Source: Candidatus Heimdallarchaeota archaeon
GTDB lineage: Archaea; Asgardarchaeota; Heimdallarchaeia; Heimdallarchaeales; Kariarchaeaceae
Assembly: GCA_029882335.1 (NCBI GenBank)
Contig: JAOUKW010000059.1
Coordinates: forward strand, 1-15,183
Length of the DNA: 15,183 bases
Reading direction: 5' to 3'
In this document: piece after piece, positions 1-7,952 of the stretch
Layout of the letters: the number at the start of each line of letters is the position of its first letter
Position numbering within the stretch: the first letter of the stretch is position 1
Position numbers and translations under genes: made by a program
The notes under the pieces: generated by a model
The model's input: the letters and a program-made list of their open reading frames with translations, nothing else
The model's database searches: none
Told to the model about the DNA's origin: nothing

Positions 1-175
1 TCCTAAATACAAATTTATTAATTTGTATAATAAGGAAGTGTTACAGCTAAATCCCAATATCTCAAATTTAGCAGATCTATTTTGGAAAATTTGCAATTCA
101 AAAAAATTAGAAATTATGATAATTGATGAATTATTCAACAAACATGAAGTAAATCTAAATAATTTTTTTTATTAA
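1..175 (+). CDS. C-terminal fragment of an unidentified protein, cut by the window edge
   Basis: From base 2 a plus-strand frame stays open for 57 codons and ends at TAA 173-175, which is unusual in sequence this rich in A and T. The translation has a normal mix of residues, including LADLFWKICNSKKLE and a short helix IMIIDELFNK, and ends in NNFFY. No family is recognised and no start is visible, because the gene begins left of the window. It converges on dndE: the two stop codons overlap by three bases (172-174). Being convergent, it is unlikely to belong to the dnd operon. It could be a chance open frame, but its length and composition favour a real gene. Confidence 0.5.
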   Translation, partial: PKYKFINLYNKEVLQLNPNISNLADLFWKICNSKKLEIMIIDELFNKHEVNLNNFFY

Positions 176-546
176 GATATTAGGCTAGGAATTAAATTTT
201 GTAAATCCAATAGGGTTTTTACTCTTGGGAAAATTTCCATAGTCCCTCTACAGATATGTGCTCGGAAATAATCATGGACATATTCAATTGGAAGATTATC
301 TTCTTCCATTCTGAGAAGAAGTAAGCTTATTATTAAAGTATCGTGTGGACCATTTAAAGTATAACGATTAAACTCCATACCTTCTAAATCATATTCTTTT
401 GGATTTGGAATTCCTGAAATATTTATGGAGTGACAAAAAGCAAACCTAGCTAGAATATTTGGTGTCAAACCTGTTTTACCTTTTAATTGTCTTAATCGAT
501 ATGTAGCTGCTTCTGAAATTTTAATTTTGTTTATTGTTTTCAACAT
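172..546 (-). CDS. dndE: DNA phosphorothioation protein DndE
   Basis: Small DndE family protein of about 124 aa, the last gene of the dndBCDE operon. The N-terminus has the family pattern of a short basic helix followed by a stretch reading LKGKTGLTPNILARFAFC, and RAHICRG lies near the C-terminus. DndE is required together with DndC and DndD for sulfur insertion and is reported to bind nicked DNA. A GTG at 555 is in frame, but AGGTGAT at 551-557 sits four bases before ATG 546, so ATG 546 is the likely start (MLKTINK). The Shine-Dalgarno overlaps the dndD stop codon, indicating coupled translation. The stop overlaps that of a convergent gene at the window edge. Family assignment is firm from order, size and the conserved block. 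Confidence 0.92.
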   Translation of the reverse strand: MLKTINKIKISEAATYRLRQLKGKTGLTPNILARFAFCHSINISGIPNPKEYDLEGMEFNRYTLNGPHDTLIISLLLLRMEEDNLPIEYVHDYFRAHICRGTMEIFPRVKTLLDLQNLIPSLIS

Positions 547-550
547 GATA

Positions 551-557
551 ATCACCT
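551..557 (-). promoter_or_regulatory. Ribosome binding site deciding the dndE start
   Basis: On the minus strand AGGTGAT lies four bases upstream of ATG 546 and overlaps the TAG stop of dndD (556-558). It argues for ATG 546 rather than the upstream in-frame GTG 555. GGTGAT is complementary to the 3' end of 16S rRNA in many archaea and bacteria. Confidence 0.75.
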
Positions 558-2514
558 AATTAAAGAAGTACCCATCTGATAATTTTGTATATTGTTCATT
601 TGGGTCAAAATCTATTAAATAAGTTCTATTTAAATAAGGTTTAATATCTATGAATAATTCTTGGTCAATTTCCTCATTAGTTGATAAAATAATCACCTGT
701 GATTGATTTTGTATGAAAAATTCATTCACTAATAACTTTTTATGTTCATCATCCAACTTTCCAAGTGGTGTGTCAATAATGAAAGGTAACTCTTTGTCAG
801 ATACTTCTGCCAATGACCAGAGAATAGAAATAGCTAATAATTGTTTTTCTCCTCTTGATAAATAGTCTTTTTCCCATAATTCTTTATAACTTCCATATAA
901 TTTGATATTATAATTTTCAGGATCTATTTCTATTTTCGATAAACTTTTACTTTTTCTACATAATGAGGAAAATTTATCTTTAATGGCTTCACCTAATTCT
1001 AATAATTTCTGCTGATTATTTATTTTAATAAATTTATTCAAAACTCTTTTTACAGATAATATTTTTAATCTTACTTCTTGGTTTTCCTTTTTTTTGGAAA
1101 GTTCTATATTCAATTTATTAAACTCTGATGTAGTTAATTTAATATTATAATTAGTAGAATTTATTTTTTCCTCAATTTCCTTATACTGAATTTTCAATTT
1201 TTCAATTTCACTTATTTTTTCTTTAATCGATGAAAAATCATCTTCTAACTCATAATCATTATTTGGAGTTAAATCCAAATCCCTATTGATCTTATTGATC
1301 GATTTTACTATATTATTTCCTATATGAAATAGTGAATTTATCTCATCCTCTGTTTGTATTACTAAATTAATTGCATTTTCAACAGTTGCTAAATCTTTAA
1401 CGGATAAAGTAGATAATGATGAATTTTCTTTTTTGTAATTAAATTGGGTTAAAATCATTTTTTCTAGTTGATCCAAAATTTTTAGATCATTTACAATAGA
1501 TCTAGAAATATTTTCTTGAAGATTTTCTTTCTTTTCTTGTATGAGACCTGTCATTTCCTTGATTATTTGACTTTTTCTTTCAGAATAAAGAATTTGTTGA
1601 ATTTTGCTAAATTTATTTTTAACAATTAAAAATGGCATTAATTCAGTTGCACTTTGCCTGATGTTATTCTCTATTTCATCAAGTTCTGATTGAATATTAT
1701 TCTTTTTTTCTTTATTTTCATCTCGTTTTTTGGCAAATATACCCCCTTTTGTTCTAAAATCATCCTCTAGTCTTGTTAATTCAAGTTGTGACCTTTTTAT
1801 TTTCGTATTTGTACCTGCTAAATCTTGTTTTAAACTCATGATTTCTTTTTCATAATTTACAAGTAAATCCCTTTTATATTTAATTTCCTGTTCAATTTCA
1901 TCGTCCCCTTCATTGATATCTAATGTAAGTTGGTAGTCTAAATCAATATTTAACTGTTCTGCATAATGCAATCCAAGAATCATTTTTATTGATTTTTCAA
2001 GAAATACATTGCTTCCTTCATTGATAGCTAATCCTTTTAAATCTTCTGCATCGAATAAATATAAATCAAGTACGTAAGGTGGTATAAGATCTAAAATAAA
2101 TTCTTGCCAATCAGCTTCATTGACTCCAGAAAAACGAAAACCATTTTTTAGCAATGTAAAATTTTGTTTTAAAACACCATTTAGAACCGACCATTTCCTG
2201 CGTACTGTATACTCTTCTGGTTCTCCTAAATTATAAAAAATGAAAGAAACCTCTATAATACTTTTTTCTGAAGATGCATGTAAATAATTTCTGCGTGCTA
2301 TCAAATAGTTATTGAAATCAATATCTCTGATTCTTGCTCCTTGAGACCTTTTACCATATAAGCAACATTTTAAAGCTTCTAATAAAGTTGATTTGCCTGC
2401 ACCATTATTTCCTCCAATTAGAGTTATCTTTTTTAATCCGTTTGGGAATAAGTTAAATTCCGTCAAATTTCTATATGAACCAAAATTTTGTATTTTCACT
2501 TCTTTTATAATCAT
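556..2514 (-). CDS. dndD: DNA phosphorothioation ATPase DndD (SMC/Rad50-like)
   Basis: ABC-type coiled-coil ATPase of about 652 aa, the usual DndD size. The N-terminus is IKEVKIQNFGSYRN followed by the Walker A GGNNGAGKST at about residues 34-43. A DndD-type segment YLFDAEDL comes near residue 155, then a long charged coiled coil (about 200-500). The C-terminal lobe has the signature LSRGEKQ, the Walker B PFIIDTPLGKLD and a His-switch-type region. DndD is thought to supply ATP-driven DNA handling, such as nicking, to the DndC-DndE sulfur-insertion complex. ATG 2526 is in frame, but GGAG lies seven bases before ATG 2514, which gives the family-typical MIIKEV start. The gene follows the dndC stop directly and overlaps the dndE Shine-Dalgarno. 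All ATPase motifs are intact. Confidence 0.94.
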   Translation of the reverse strand: MIIKEVKIQNFGSYRNLTEFNLFPNGLKKITLIGGNNGAGKSTLLEALKCCLYGKRSQGARIRDIDFNNYLIARRNYLHASSEKSIIEVSFIFYNLGEPEEYTVRRKWSVLNGVLKQNFTLLKNGFRFSGVNEADWQEFILDLIPPYVLDLYLFDAEDLKGLAINEGSNVFLEKSIKMILGLHYAEQLNIDLDYQLTLDINEGDDEIEQEIKYKRDLLVNYEKEIMSLKQDLAGTNTKIKRSQLELTRLEDDFRTKGGIFAKKRDENKEKKNNIQSELDEIENNIRQSATELMPFLIVKNKFSKIQQILYSERKSQIIKEMTGLIQEKKENLQENISRSIVNDLKILDQLEKMILTQFNYKKENSSLSTLSVKDLATVENAINLVIQTEDEINSLFHIGNNIVKSINKINRDLDLTPNNDYELEDDFSSIKEKISEIEKLKIQYKEIEEKINSTNYNIKLTTSEFNKLNIELSKKKENQEVRLKILSVKRVLNKFIKINNQQKLLELGEAIKDKFSSLCRKSKSLSKIEIDPENYNIKLYGSYKELWEKDYLSRGEKQLLAISILWSLAEVSDKELPFIIDTPLGKLDDEHKKLLVNEFFIQNQSQVIILSTNEEIDQELFIDIKPYLNRTYLIDFDPNEQYTKLSDGYFFN

Positions 2515-2526
2515 ACAAATCTCCAT

Positions 2527-4017
2527 TTAATTTTGTTTGTTATTTTGTTCAATTTCTTTTAGTACTTCTTTTTCAATTTCTTTTAGTACCTCTTGCTTCG
2601 TTCTCCAATCTTTTCTTAAAATCTTGGATATCGATTTATGTATTTTTGGTCTCACAAGCATACCATACATTTTTCTTTCTACTGATAATAGATCAACCAA
2701 CAATTGAAAATTAGTATCTTCTTCCTCTGCTAATTCTTTTAATGTATTTAATTCCTTTGTATTAAACATTCCAATATCATCCTTAGGTATGTTTAAAGGT
2801 TTATTCATTACTTTTTTATATATTCTTGGTACTGATTCTTCCCAATCTCCCTCTTCATACTTCCATATTTTTGCAATTGTGTATAATTCATTTTCTGAGA
2901 TTAATTCTATATTTTCAATTGGATTTAAACTCTTTAATTCTAATTGTGTTTTTAATAATTTTTCTAATAATTCTTTTCTAAACCATGGTTCATATGGACC
3001 TGGTACATAATGACCTTCTCCATTTTTTGTCAATTTTGTTACTTTTCCATTTCTCCTCTTATGACTCCTGTATTTATCTCGATTTTCTACTTCTTGTGTC
3101 ATAGCAAGAAAGTTACGGAATTCAAGCATTGGTTTTAACCATTGTTGACCAGAATTAATTTGTGCATTCAAACTTTTATCTTCTTTGACTACCGTACATG
3201 TCCAACAACCAAATCGACTATTTCCACATGATGGGGTTGATTTATCTATCACTAATGGACACTCTCCAGTAGCATCCTTGTACATTTTGAATAATTCGTT
3301 ATTATCAAAGCCAACTGGGGATTGTTCTTCTCTTAAATATGACCAGATATCATCAGTTGTAAAATCTTCAATTGGTGTATATACATATGCTGCTGGAATG
3401 GAAGAATGTGTAGATAATAAAGATTCAGGCTTTTTATGCAAACTCATAATTTGCGCTCGTGTCATGGATTCTTGTTTTCTCACACCTAACACAACAATTA
3501 CTTCTCCAAATTCACTAGCAGTATCGATTATGAATTTATTTGCAGGACGAATTTTCATTCTATCAGTACACCATCTAAACAAATTAGTTGGGGCTGGATA
3601 TCCTCTACCTATCAAATTTACCCAAAATGTATCATTTTGAGCCGGTACAACCTTCACAATTTGAATACCCAAATTTGAGTTTTTGCTTGCTTTTTCTAAT
3701 AATTCTAATTGTTTTTTTAAGTGATTGGCGATGATTGGCGTCTCTACAAGTGTATCTGAAGCAATTATATACAGAGGTTTTATTTTTTCTGGAAATTTTT
3801 TATATACTACTTCTATTGCACTCCAAACTAATTGTAAGGTAGTTGTTGAATCTTTACCACCAGAAAATCCTAAAATCCATGGTCTAGTGTCAAAAATATA
3901 TACATCAACAATCTCATTAATTATATCCTCTAAACTACGTGAATTAAAAATTGAATTATTGTAATTATCCTCTAGAATTTGTAATTCTCGTAAAATCTTT
4001 TCTTCTACTTTTTCCAT
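2527..4017 (-). CDS. dndC: DNA phosphorothioation sulfurtransferase DndC (PAPS-reductase fold)
   Basis: PP-loop ATP pyrophosphatase of about 496 aa, matching DndC. Residues are numbered from ATG 4017. The ATP-binding SGGKDS motif is at 52-57, and a PAPS-reductase-like segment RWCTDRMKIRP carries Cys150. GVRKQES follows, then a Cys cluster CGNSRFGCWTC (Cys264, Cys271, Cys274) with Cys253 nearby. DndC is an iron-sulfur protein, so Cys150 plus the cluster are the likely 4Fe-4S ligands. It activates DNA and passes sulfur from a cysteine desulfurase. The upstream GTG 4026 overlaps the dndB stop, but GAGTGAT positioned before ATG 4017 favours the shorter start. The C-terminus ends in a lysine/glutamate-rich helix built from a duplicated eight-residue unit. 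Confidence 0.95.
   Translation of the reverse strand: MEKVEEKILRELQILEDNYNNSIFNSRSLEDIINEIVDVYIFDTRPWILGFSGGKDSTTTLQLVWSAIEVVYKKFPEKIKPLYIIASDTLVETPIIANHLKKQLELLEKASKNSNLGIQIVKVVPAQNDTFWVNLIGRGYPAPTNLFRWCTDRMKIRPANKFIIDTASEFGEVIVVLGVRKQESMTRAQIMSLHKKPESLLSTHSSIPAAYVYTPIEDFTTDDIWSYLREEQSPVGFDNNELFKMYKDATGECPLVIDKSTPSCGNSRFGCWTCTVVKEDKSLNAQINSGQQWLKPMLEFRNFLAMTQEVENRDKYRSHKRRNGKVTKLTKNGEGHYVPGPYEPWFRKELLEKLLKTQLELKSLNPIENIELISENELYTIAKIWKYEEGDWEESVPRIYKKVMNKPLNIPKDDIGMFNTKELNTLKELAEEEDTNFQLLVDLLSVERKMYGMLVRPKIHKSISKILRKDWRTKQEVLKEIEKEVLKEIEQNNKQN
2550..2596 (-). repeat. 24-bp tandem duplication at the 3' end of dndC
   Basis: The 16 bases starting at 2550 recur at 2574, giving a 24-bp period that encodes two copies of an eight-residue unit ending EVLKEIE in the DndC C-terminal helix. 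The second copy differs by only a few bases. The duplication keeps the frame and probably only lengthens a solvent-exposed charged helix. Confidence 0.7.
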
Positions 4018-4022
4018 ATTTA

Positions 4023-5072
4023 TCACTCAATTTGATTTTTTAGATATTTTATTGTTTGTTCTAGATTCGCTTGAGTCCTAGACATTCTTCCTCTGTTTAA
4101 GGCTACTCCTTCCCATTCATCTGATCGAAGCCAATCTATTTTAGATAATGATTGGATTTTTTCTTTCCAATTATTTGGGTAATTTTCCAAAACATATGTA
4201 GCCAAATAACCTAAACTTTCTAACAAGATACCATGTGAACAAACATATTCCATCCTAAATTCAGCAGGAGTCAATCTACCATCTAATACCTCTTTCCATG
4301 GACTGATAATGTTTGTTAGAATATTGAAATATTCTATCAGTAGAGCTTTTCTTCTTTTCAGTTCTTTTTTCTCAAGATCATCCTCCAAAGTAATACTACA
4401 TGCAGAATATAAACTACTTAGCGTGAATAGTTTCGTACTCCTTTTTGAAATTGATGTTTTCTCCAATTCAATCTTGCCTTTAAACAATTCTACCTTCTGT
4501 ATGATATCTAAAACTTCTCTTGATGAATTATCCCTAATATTGTACAAGATACTCAATGATCTACTAGGACGAACTGCATTTTTATTTAAATCAGCAAACA
4601 TTTGTTGGGAGCGAGCTAATCCTAAATCTACAAAAAATACAACAGGAATACTTTCATAGGCTAAATCAGGTCTTTCTTCTAATACTTTCTCAATCGCAGC
4701 TCTTCTATGTTGACCATCGTTAATAATAAGGGTGGCATTCATAGATATCTTTATTTCACCAATAGGTGATTTTTTTTCAATTGGCAGGAAGTCCATTTTT
4801 CCATCTATACTTGCAGTTAATGCACTAAAAACATAATCATTTTTGTTATTTATAACGTATTTCGCAATGGATGGAACTCGAGCAACATTAAGATTTCTTT
4901 GAGCTCTTAAATTTGGTGGAACTTCATATTCATTGAATACAAATATCCTTGGTATTTGTTTAAACGGTACCATTGCCGTATAAAATTCTCTACTTGCTTG
5001 AACTCCCCTTATTGCAGGAAAACTTATAAATCCTGATGCATCATCTAAGTCAATCTTTTTGGAAGTCTGCAT
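4023..5072 (-). CDS. dndB: DNA phosphorothioation regulator DndB (DGQHR domain)
   Basis: DndB of 349 aa, first gene of the dnd operon. The N-terminal block is highly typical: FPAIRGVQASREFYTAM, then PPNLRAQRNLN and DDY-like YVFSALTASIDG. The DGQHR motif that names the superfamily is at residues 119-123 (INDGQHRRA), followed by the FADLNKNAVRPSRSLS segment. DndB proteins are described as modulators of phosphorothioation, acting as transcriptional repressors in some bacteria, and are not part of the minimal modification core. ATG 5072 has no strong Shine-Dalgarno but follows a recognisable promoter region. The TGA stop overlaps the first in-frame GTG of dndC, so the two genes are tightly coupled. 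Confidence 0.94.
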   Translation of the reverse strand: MQTSKKIDLDDASGFISFPAIRGVQASREFYTAMVPFKQIPRIFVFNEYEVPPNLRAQRNLNVARVPSIAKYVINNKNDYVFSALTASIDGKMDFLPIEKKSPIGEIKISMNATLIINDGQHRRAAIEKVLEERPDLAYESIPVVFFVDLGLARSQQMFADLNKNAVRPSRSLSILYNIRDNSSREVLDIIQKVELFKGKIELEKTSISKRSTKLFTLSSLYSACSITLEDDLEKKELKRRKALLIEYFNILTNIISPWKEVLDGRLTPAEFRMEYVCSHGILLESLGYLATYVLENYPNNWKEKIQSLSKIDWLRSDEWEGVALNRGRMSRTQANLEQTIKYLKNQIE

Positions 5073-5082
5073 TTCTAATTTG

Positions 5083-5127
5083 TATGTTTACTTAATTATT
5101 TATTATGTTTACTAGATGGTATATAAT
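5083..5127 (-). promoter_or_regulatory. Probable dnd operon promoter with a repeated operator-like site
   Basis: In the 155-bp gap upstream of dndB, the minus strand reads TTAATTATATACC near 5118-5130, a plausible TATA box about 50 bases before ATG 5072. Downstream of it AGTAAACATA occurs twice (5104-5113 and 5083-5092), with a centre-to-centre spacing of 21 bp, two helical turns. Archaeal spacing rules put the transcription start near 5098, so the repeats would flank it. That is a suitable place for a repressor, DndB itself being one candidate. The repeats are seen directly; the promoter and regulator are inference. Confidence 0.5.
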
Positions 5128-5227
5128 TAAATTCAAATTTAAATTAGATAAATAGTGAGTAAAGTGAAAAGATCTAAAATTGAATCAATTTATTAAATTA
5201 CAAATCATTAATTCACCAATATTATTA

Positions 5228-5689
5228 CTAATTTCCAATTTTATCAGACAGTAATTTCAAATACTCAATTAAAAAATTTGATAAATCATTGGATATAGGA
5301 ATTTTTTCTTGAATTATACTAAATCCACCTGATGCATAATAATTTAATTCATTCATTCCTAATTCAGATAGTTTTGTTAATGAATCAGAACTGAAAAACA
5401 ACGACATATGTTTTAATATTGACTCATTAGTTTGATTTGCTAGATTTTTGTTTATATAATTATAAAATAATAATGCTCTAATTTCATTTTCAAAAGGTTT
5501 TAGTTTTATAGTAAATTTATCAGTTAATTCTGTATTTTCAGCTAATTGTTTATTATATATGTTATATGATAAACCTACTAATGCACATAACCAATAATAT
5601 TCCAGTTTAGAATCAAATTTACCAGAAGTTGAATTTTTATTAATTCTGTCAAAATATTCTCGAACTTTCACTTCTATAATAAATTTCAT
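5228..5689 (-). CDS. Conserved-context hypothetical protein, last gene of the helicase-ATPase operon
   Basis: A 153-aa protein with no recognised family. It looks soluble and mostly helical, with no signal peptide, membrane segment or metal-binding cluster. The most distinctive stretches are YYWLCALVGLSYN in the first third, FENEIRALLFYNYINKN in the middle and YYASGGFSIIQEKI near the C-terminus. Its ATG overlaps the TGA stop of the upstream ATPase in an ATGA arrangement, so it is translationally coupled to that gene and probably works with it. It resembles DndE in size and operon position, but no DndE sequence block is visible. It may correspond to one of the small subunits of a PbeABCD-like effector; this is inferred from context only. 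Confidence 0.8.
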   Translation of the reverse strand: MKFIIEVKVREYFDRINKNSTSGKFDSKLEYYWLCALVGLSYNIYNKQLAENTELTDKFTIKLKPFENEIRALLFYNYINKNLANQTNESILKHMSLFFSSDSLTKLSELGMNELNYYASGGFSIIQEKIPISNDLSNFLIEYLKLLSDKIGN

Positions 5690-7749
5690 TCAACCACTTT
5701 ATCCTTTTCAACCTCATAATTCATAAAAAAATTAAAATCATGATCAAAAATCATTTCACCTTCTTGTGGAGAACCGTTAATTCCTTCTTTTCTTCTCCTA
5801 AATGTTCCAGTAGATACATTGTCTTTTTTACATAGATCAAGTAATCCAATTTTTTCTGCAGATGTGATAAAACCAATAATTTGAGGAAAATTATTGGGAA
5901 TCTCTTTTGCCCAATTCCTAGAAACACCTAAACCAAATCCAGTAGTTGGACTATCTATAATTAAGGGTACTTGAATTTCACCTAATTGATACATAGATGT
6001 GACATAACTATATGCAGCTGCCAGTTGAGCTGCCATATTTACATTATCCATTTCATCTCCATATGAATTGATAAACTTCAATCCATTATCTAAGCTTTTT
6101 ATTTTATGATCACCTCCACCTGCATGCATTTGACTAAAATAATAATTTGTTTTTTTAATAACTTCCTCTCTTAATATATTCATTAAGTCTGAAAGACTGT
6201 TATTGATTATGTTTTTTGCAAAAGATATTCCATTTTCAATTTTTTGTAGTTCTTTAAAGGATTCTAACTCTGTATCAAACCAATCTTTTAATCTATCTAA
6301 AGTATAAAGATTTATACACCTACTAAACTTATTTTTTGATGTATAAAATTCTCCATTTAATTTATAAACTTCAACATCTAATTTTTTTGATTTTATTATA
6401 CCCAGATCTTTAGTTTGAATATTTTCGAGCTCTTCTTCTAAATTGTAAATTTCATTAGAAATATTGGTTTGTTTTTCAATTAGTTCTTTAATTTTATTTA
6501 AATTTGTTTCATCAAAAGAACTTCTTACAATATCTAATTGTTCTTCAGCTGATTTAACCGCGTTTTTTAGATTTGAAAGATCTTCTATGGTATCAGATAT
6601 TGAGTTAATTGGACAAACTGATTCCCGGACATGATATTGCATATTTTTAACAATTGTTAATTCATCGTCCCCTAAATAATCTTCAATATGGTTTGAGATA
6701 TGTAACTTCATAGTTTGATTCCACTGGTTTCCACATATGCATCTATTGCTTTCTAATAATTCTGTGATAAATGATTTACCAATCGATCTCGGAATTTTTT
6801 CTTTTTCTATATTCTTATAAAAGTCTTTTATATTTTGAACCCTTTCAAAAAAAATTCCTGGGTTAAACAAATATTCTAGTTTTTCCTTAGTAATTGTCTT
6901 CAAATCATCCTTTGCTTCTTTGATTTTATCCTTCGCTTGAGCCAATTCATTTTGTTTTGAACCTTCACCTTGATCTATTTTTTCTAGATTATGAGTTATT
7001 TTTTCTAGTTGTTTTTTATTTTGCTTCAATTGTTTTTTAATTTCATTTTGTCTTTTATAAATTTGTTGAATGTGCTGTTTACAATCATTATATGAGGTAG
7101 ATAATGCTTTCACCTTATTATCAACACTTGATTGTTTAATTCGATTTAACTCTTGACTAAGTACATCATCTAGATGACCATCTAATAGTTCTCCACCTCC
7201 CATATTTCCACCTACTAATAAAAATACTTTATGAAGATCTGTAACTTGCCTTATAGCATGTTCGATTAACTCTGCTCCTTGAGATTTATTTAATTCAGTT
7301 GCCATTTCACCATCAAATATGAATAAATTTACAAATTGGTTCTTTTGATAGAATTTATATTTAAATTTTGGTGGTAATTCCCAACCATCTATTTTACCTC
7401 CTAATTTTGGAGAAACAGTGATGAATTTTGCTTCTAGGTTTTCAAAATCGAATTTTATCCCAATAGAATAATCTTCATCATCAATTAGTAAATCAACCCA
7501 AAATTCTCCTTCAAGTCTATTCCCAGTATTTTGATTTCCAATATAACGAAAACTCATTAATTCTTTTTGATTGGGTAAAACACCAATAAACACATATCTC
7601 AATAATTTTAATGTTGTAGTTTTTCCATAACCATTTTGAATTTGTATGAAGTTTATACCATTTATTTGTGCTACATTATAAGATAAATTTTCTATTTGCC
7701 TAATATTTTTCCATACTATCGATTTTATTCGTACGCTAAGTTTATTCAG
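5686..7749 (-). CDS. Rad50/DndD-like coiled-coil ATPase, probable PT-dependent effector subunit (CTG start)
   Basis: The canonical start nearest the beginning, TTG 7602, would cut off the nucleotide-binding loop. The frame stays open upstream to a TAG at 7765-7767 and encodes FIQIQNGYGKTTTLKLLR, a Walker A motif (about residues 38-45 counting from CTG 7749). No ATG, GTG or TTG occurs in this extension, but GGGGGAG (7757-7763) lies seven bases before CTG 7749, which I take as the start (687 aa). Further on are a DndD-like NLFIFDGEM (about 144), a long coiled coil, a CIC pair and a distant Cys (about 337-339 and 379) that may form a metal hook, and a Walker B VPLIIDSPTTGFG (about 597). A canonical LSGGQ signature is not apparent; GDEMDNVNMAAQLAAA stands in its place. 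Likely a DNA-responsive ATPase partnering the helicase. Confidence 0.82.
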   Translation of the reverse strand: MNKLSVRIKSIVWKNIRQIENLSYNVAQINGINFIQIQNGYGKTTTLKLLRYVFIGVLPNQKELMSFRYIGNQNTGNRLEGEFWVDLLIDDEDYSIGIKFDFENLEAKFITVSPKLGGKIDGWELPPKFKYKFYQKNQFVNLFIFDGEMATELNKSQGAELIEHAIRQVTDLHKVFLLVGGNMGGGELLDGHLDDVLSQELNRIKQSSVDNKVKALSTSYNDCKQHIQQIYKRQNEIKKQLKQNKKQLEKITHNLEKIDQGEGSKQNELAQAKDKIKEAKDDLKTITKEKLEYLFNPGIFFERVQNIKDFYKNIEKEKIPRSIGKSFITELLESNRCICGNQWNQTMKLHISNHIEDYLGDDELTIVKNMQYHVRESVCPINSISDTIEDLSNLKNAVKSAEEQLDIVRSSFDETNLNKIKELIEKQTNISNEIYNLEEELENIQTKDLGIIKSKKLDVEVYKLNGEFYTSKNKFSRCINLYTLDRLKDWFDTELESFKELQKIENGISFAKNIINNSLSDLMNILREEVIKKTNYYFSQMHAGGGDHKIKSLDNGLKFINSYGDEMDNVNMAAQLAAAYSYVTSMYQLGEIQVPLIIDSPTTGFGLGVSRNWAKEIPNNFPQIIGFITSAEKIGLLDLCKKDNVSTGTFRRRKEGINGSPQEGEMIFDHDFNFFMNYEVEKDKVVE

Positions 7750-7750
7750 A

Positions 7751-7939
7751 TTAATTCTCCCCCACTAATTGTCCCAATTCTGAAATTAATTCCTTTAATT
7801 GATTTAATTCAATTCTTTCTTCTTTAAATGTTCGTTTTATTATAATATTGAATGAATTCAAAATGCTTTCTTGATTTTTGTAGGAATACTCTTGTACATA
7901 TTTATGAATAATTTCAAGCAATTTATCTTCTATATTCAA
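7751..7939 (-). CDS. Small helical protein between helicase and ATPase genes
   Basis: A 62-aa acidic, helical protein with no recognised family: MNIEDKLLEIIHKYVQEYSY, then an amphipathic stretch rich in Leu, Ile, Glu and Lys ending ELGQLVGEN. The start is TTG 7939, chosen because GAGGTGAT at 7945-7952 is five bases upstream; that Shine-Dalgarno overlaps the helicase stop TGA. The strong binding site and gapless placement between two operon genes make it a real gene. A small helical protein in this position could be an adaptor or a regulatory subunit bridging the helicase and ATPase. No function can be read from the sequence. Confidence 0.78.
   Translation of the reverse strand: MNIEDKLLEIIHKYVQEYSYKNQESILNSFNIIIKRTFKEERIELNQLKELISELGQLVGEN
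7757..7763 (-). promoter_or_regulatory. Ribosome binding site supporting a CTG start
   Basis: On the minus strand GGGGGAG is followed by seven bases and then CTG 7749, the only start-like codon in the coding extension that contains the ATPase P-loop. It overlaps the last codons of the preceding 62-aa gene, whose TAA stop is at 7751-7753, so initiation would be coupled to termination. Confidence 0.55.
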
Positions 7940-7944
7940 AAATA

Positions 7945-7952
7945 ATCACCTC
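7945..7952 (-). promoter_or_regulatory. Ribosome binding site for the TTG-started 62-aa gene
   Basis: GAGGTGAT on the minus strand, five bases before TTG 7939, embedding the helicase TGA stop (7946-7948). It is the best Shine-Dalgarno of the window and fixes a TTG start. Confidence 0.8.

Noticed and set aside
3185..3640. Plus-strand open frame of 151 codons within dndC
   Set aside because: It is antisense to the well-conserved Cys-cluster part of dndC, has no ribosome binding site and no protein-like features; a shadow frame.
4309..4659. Plus-strand open frame within dndB
   Set aside because: Antisense to conserved DndB sequence; low-complexity Ser/Phe/Leu composition typical of reverse-strand shadows.
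7602..7766. ATPase as a pseudogene truncated at its N-terminus
   Set aside because: The P-loop is in the same open frame with no stop between it and the body of the protein, and a good ribosome binding site precedes CTG; only the start codon is unusual.
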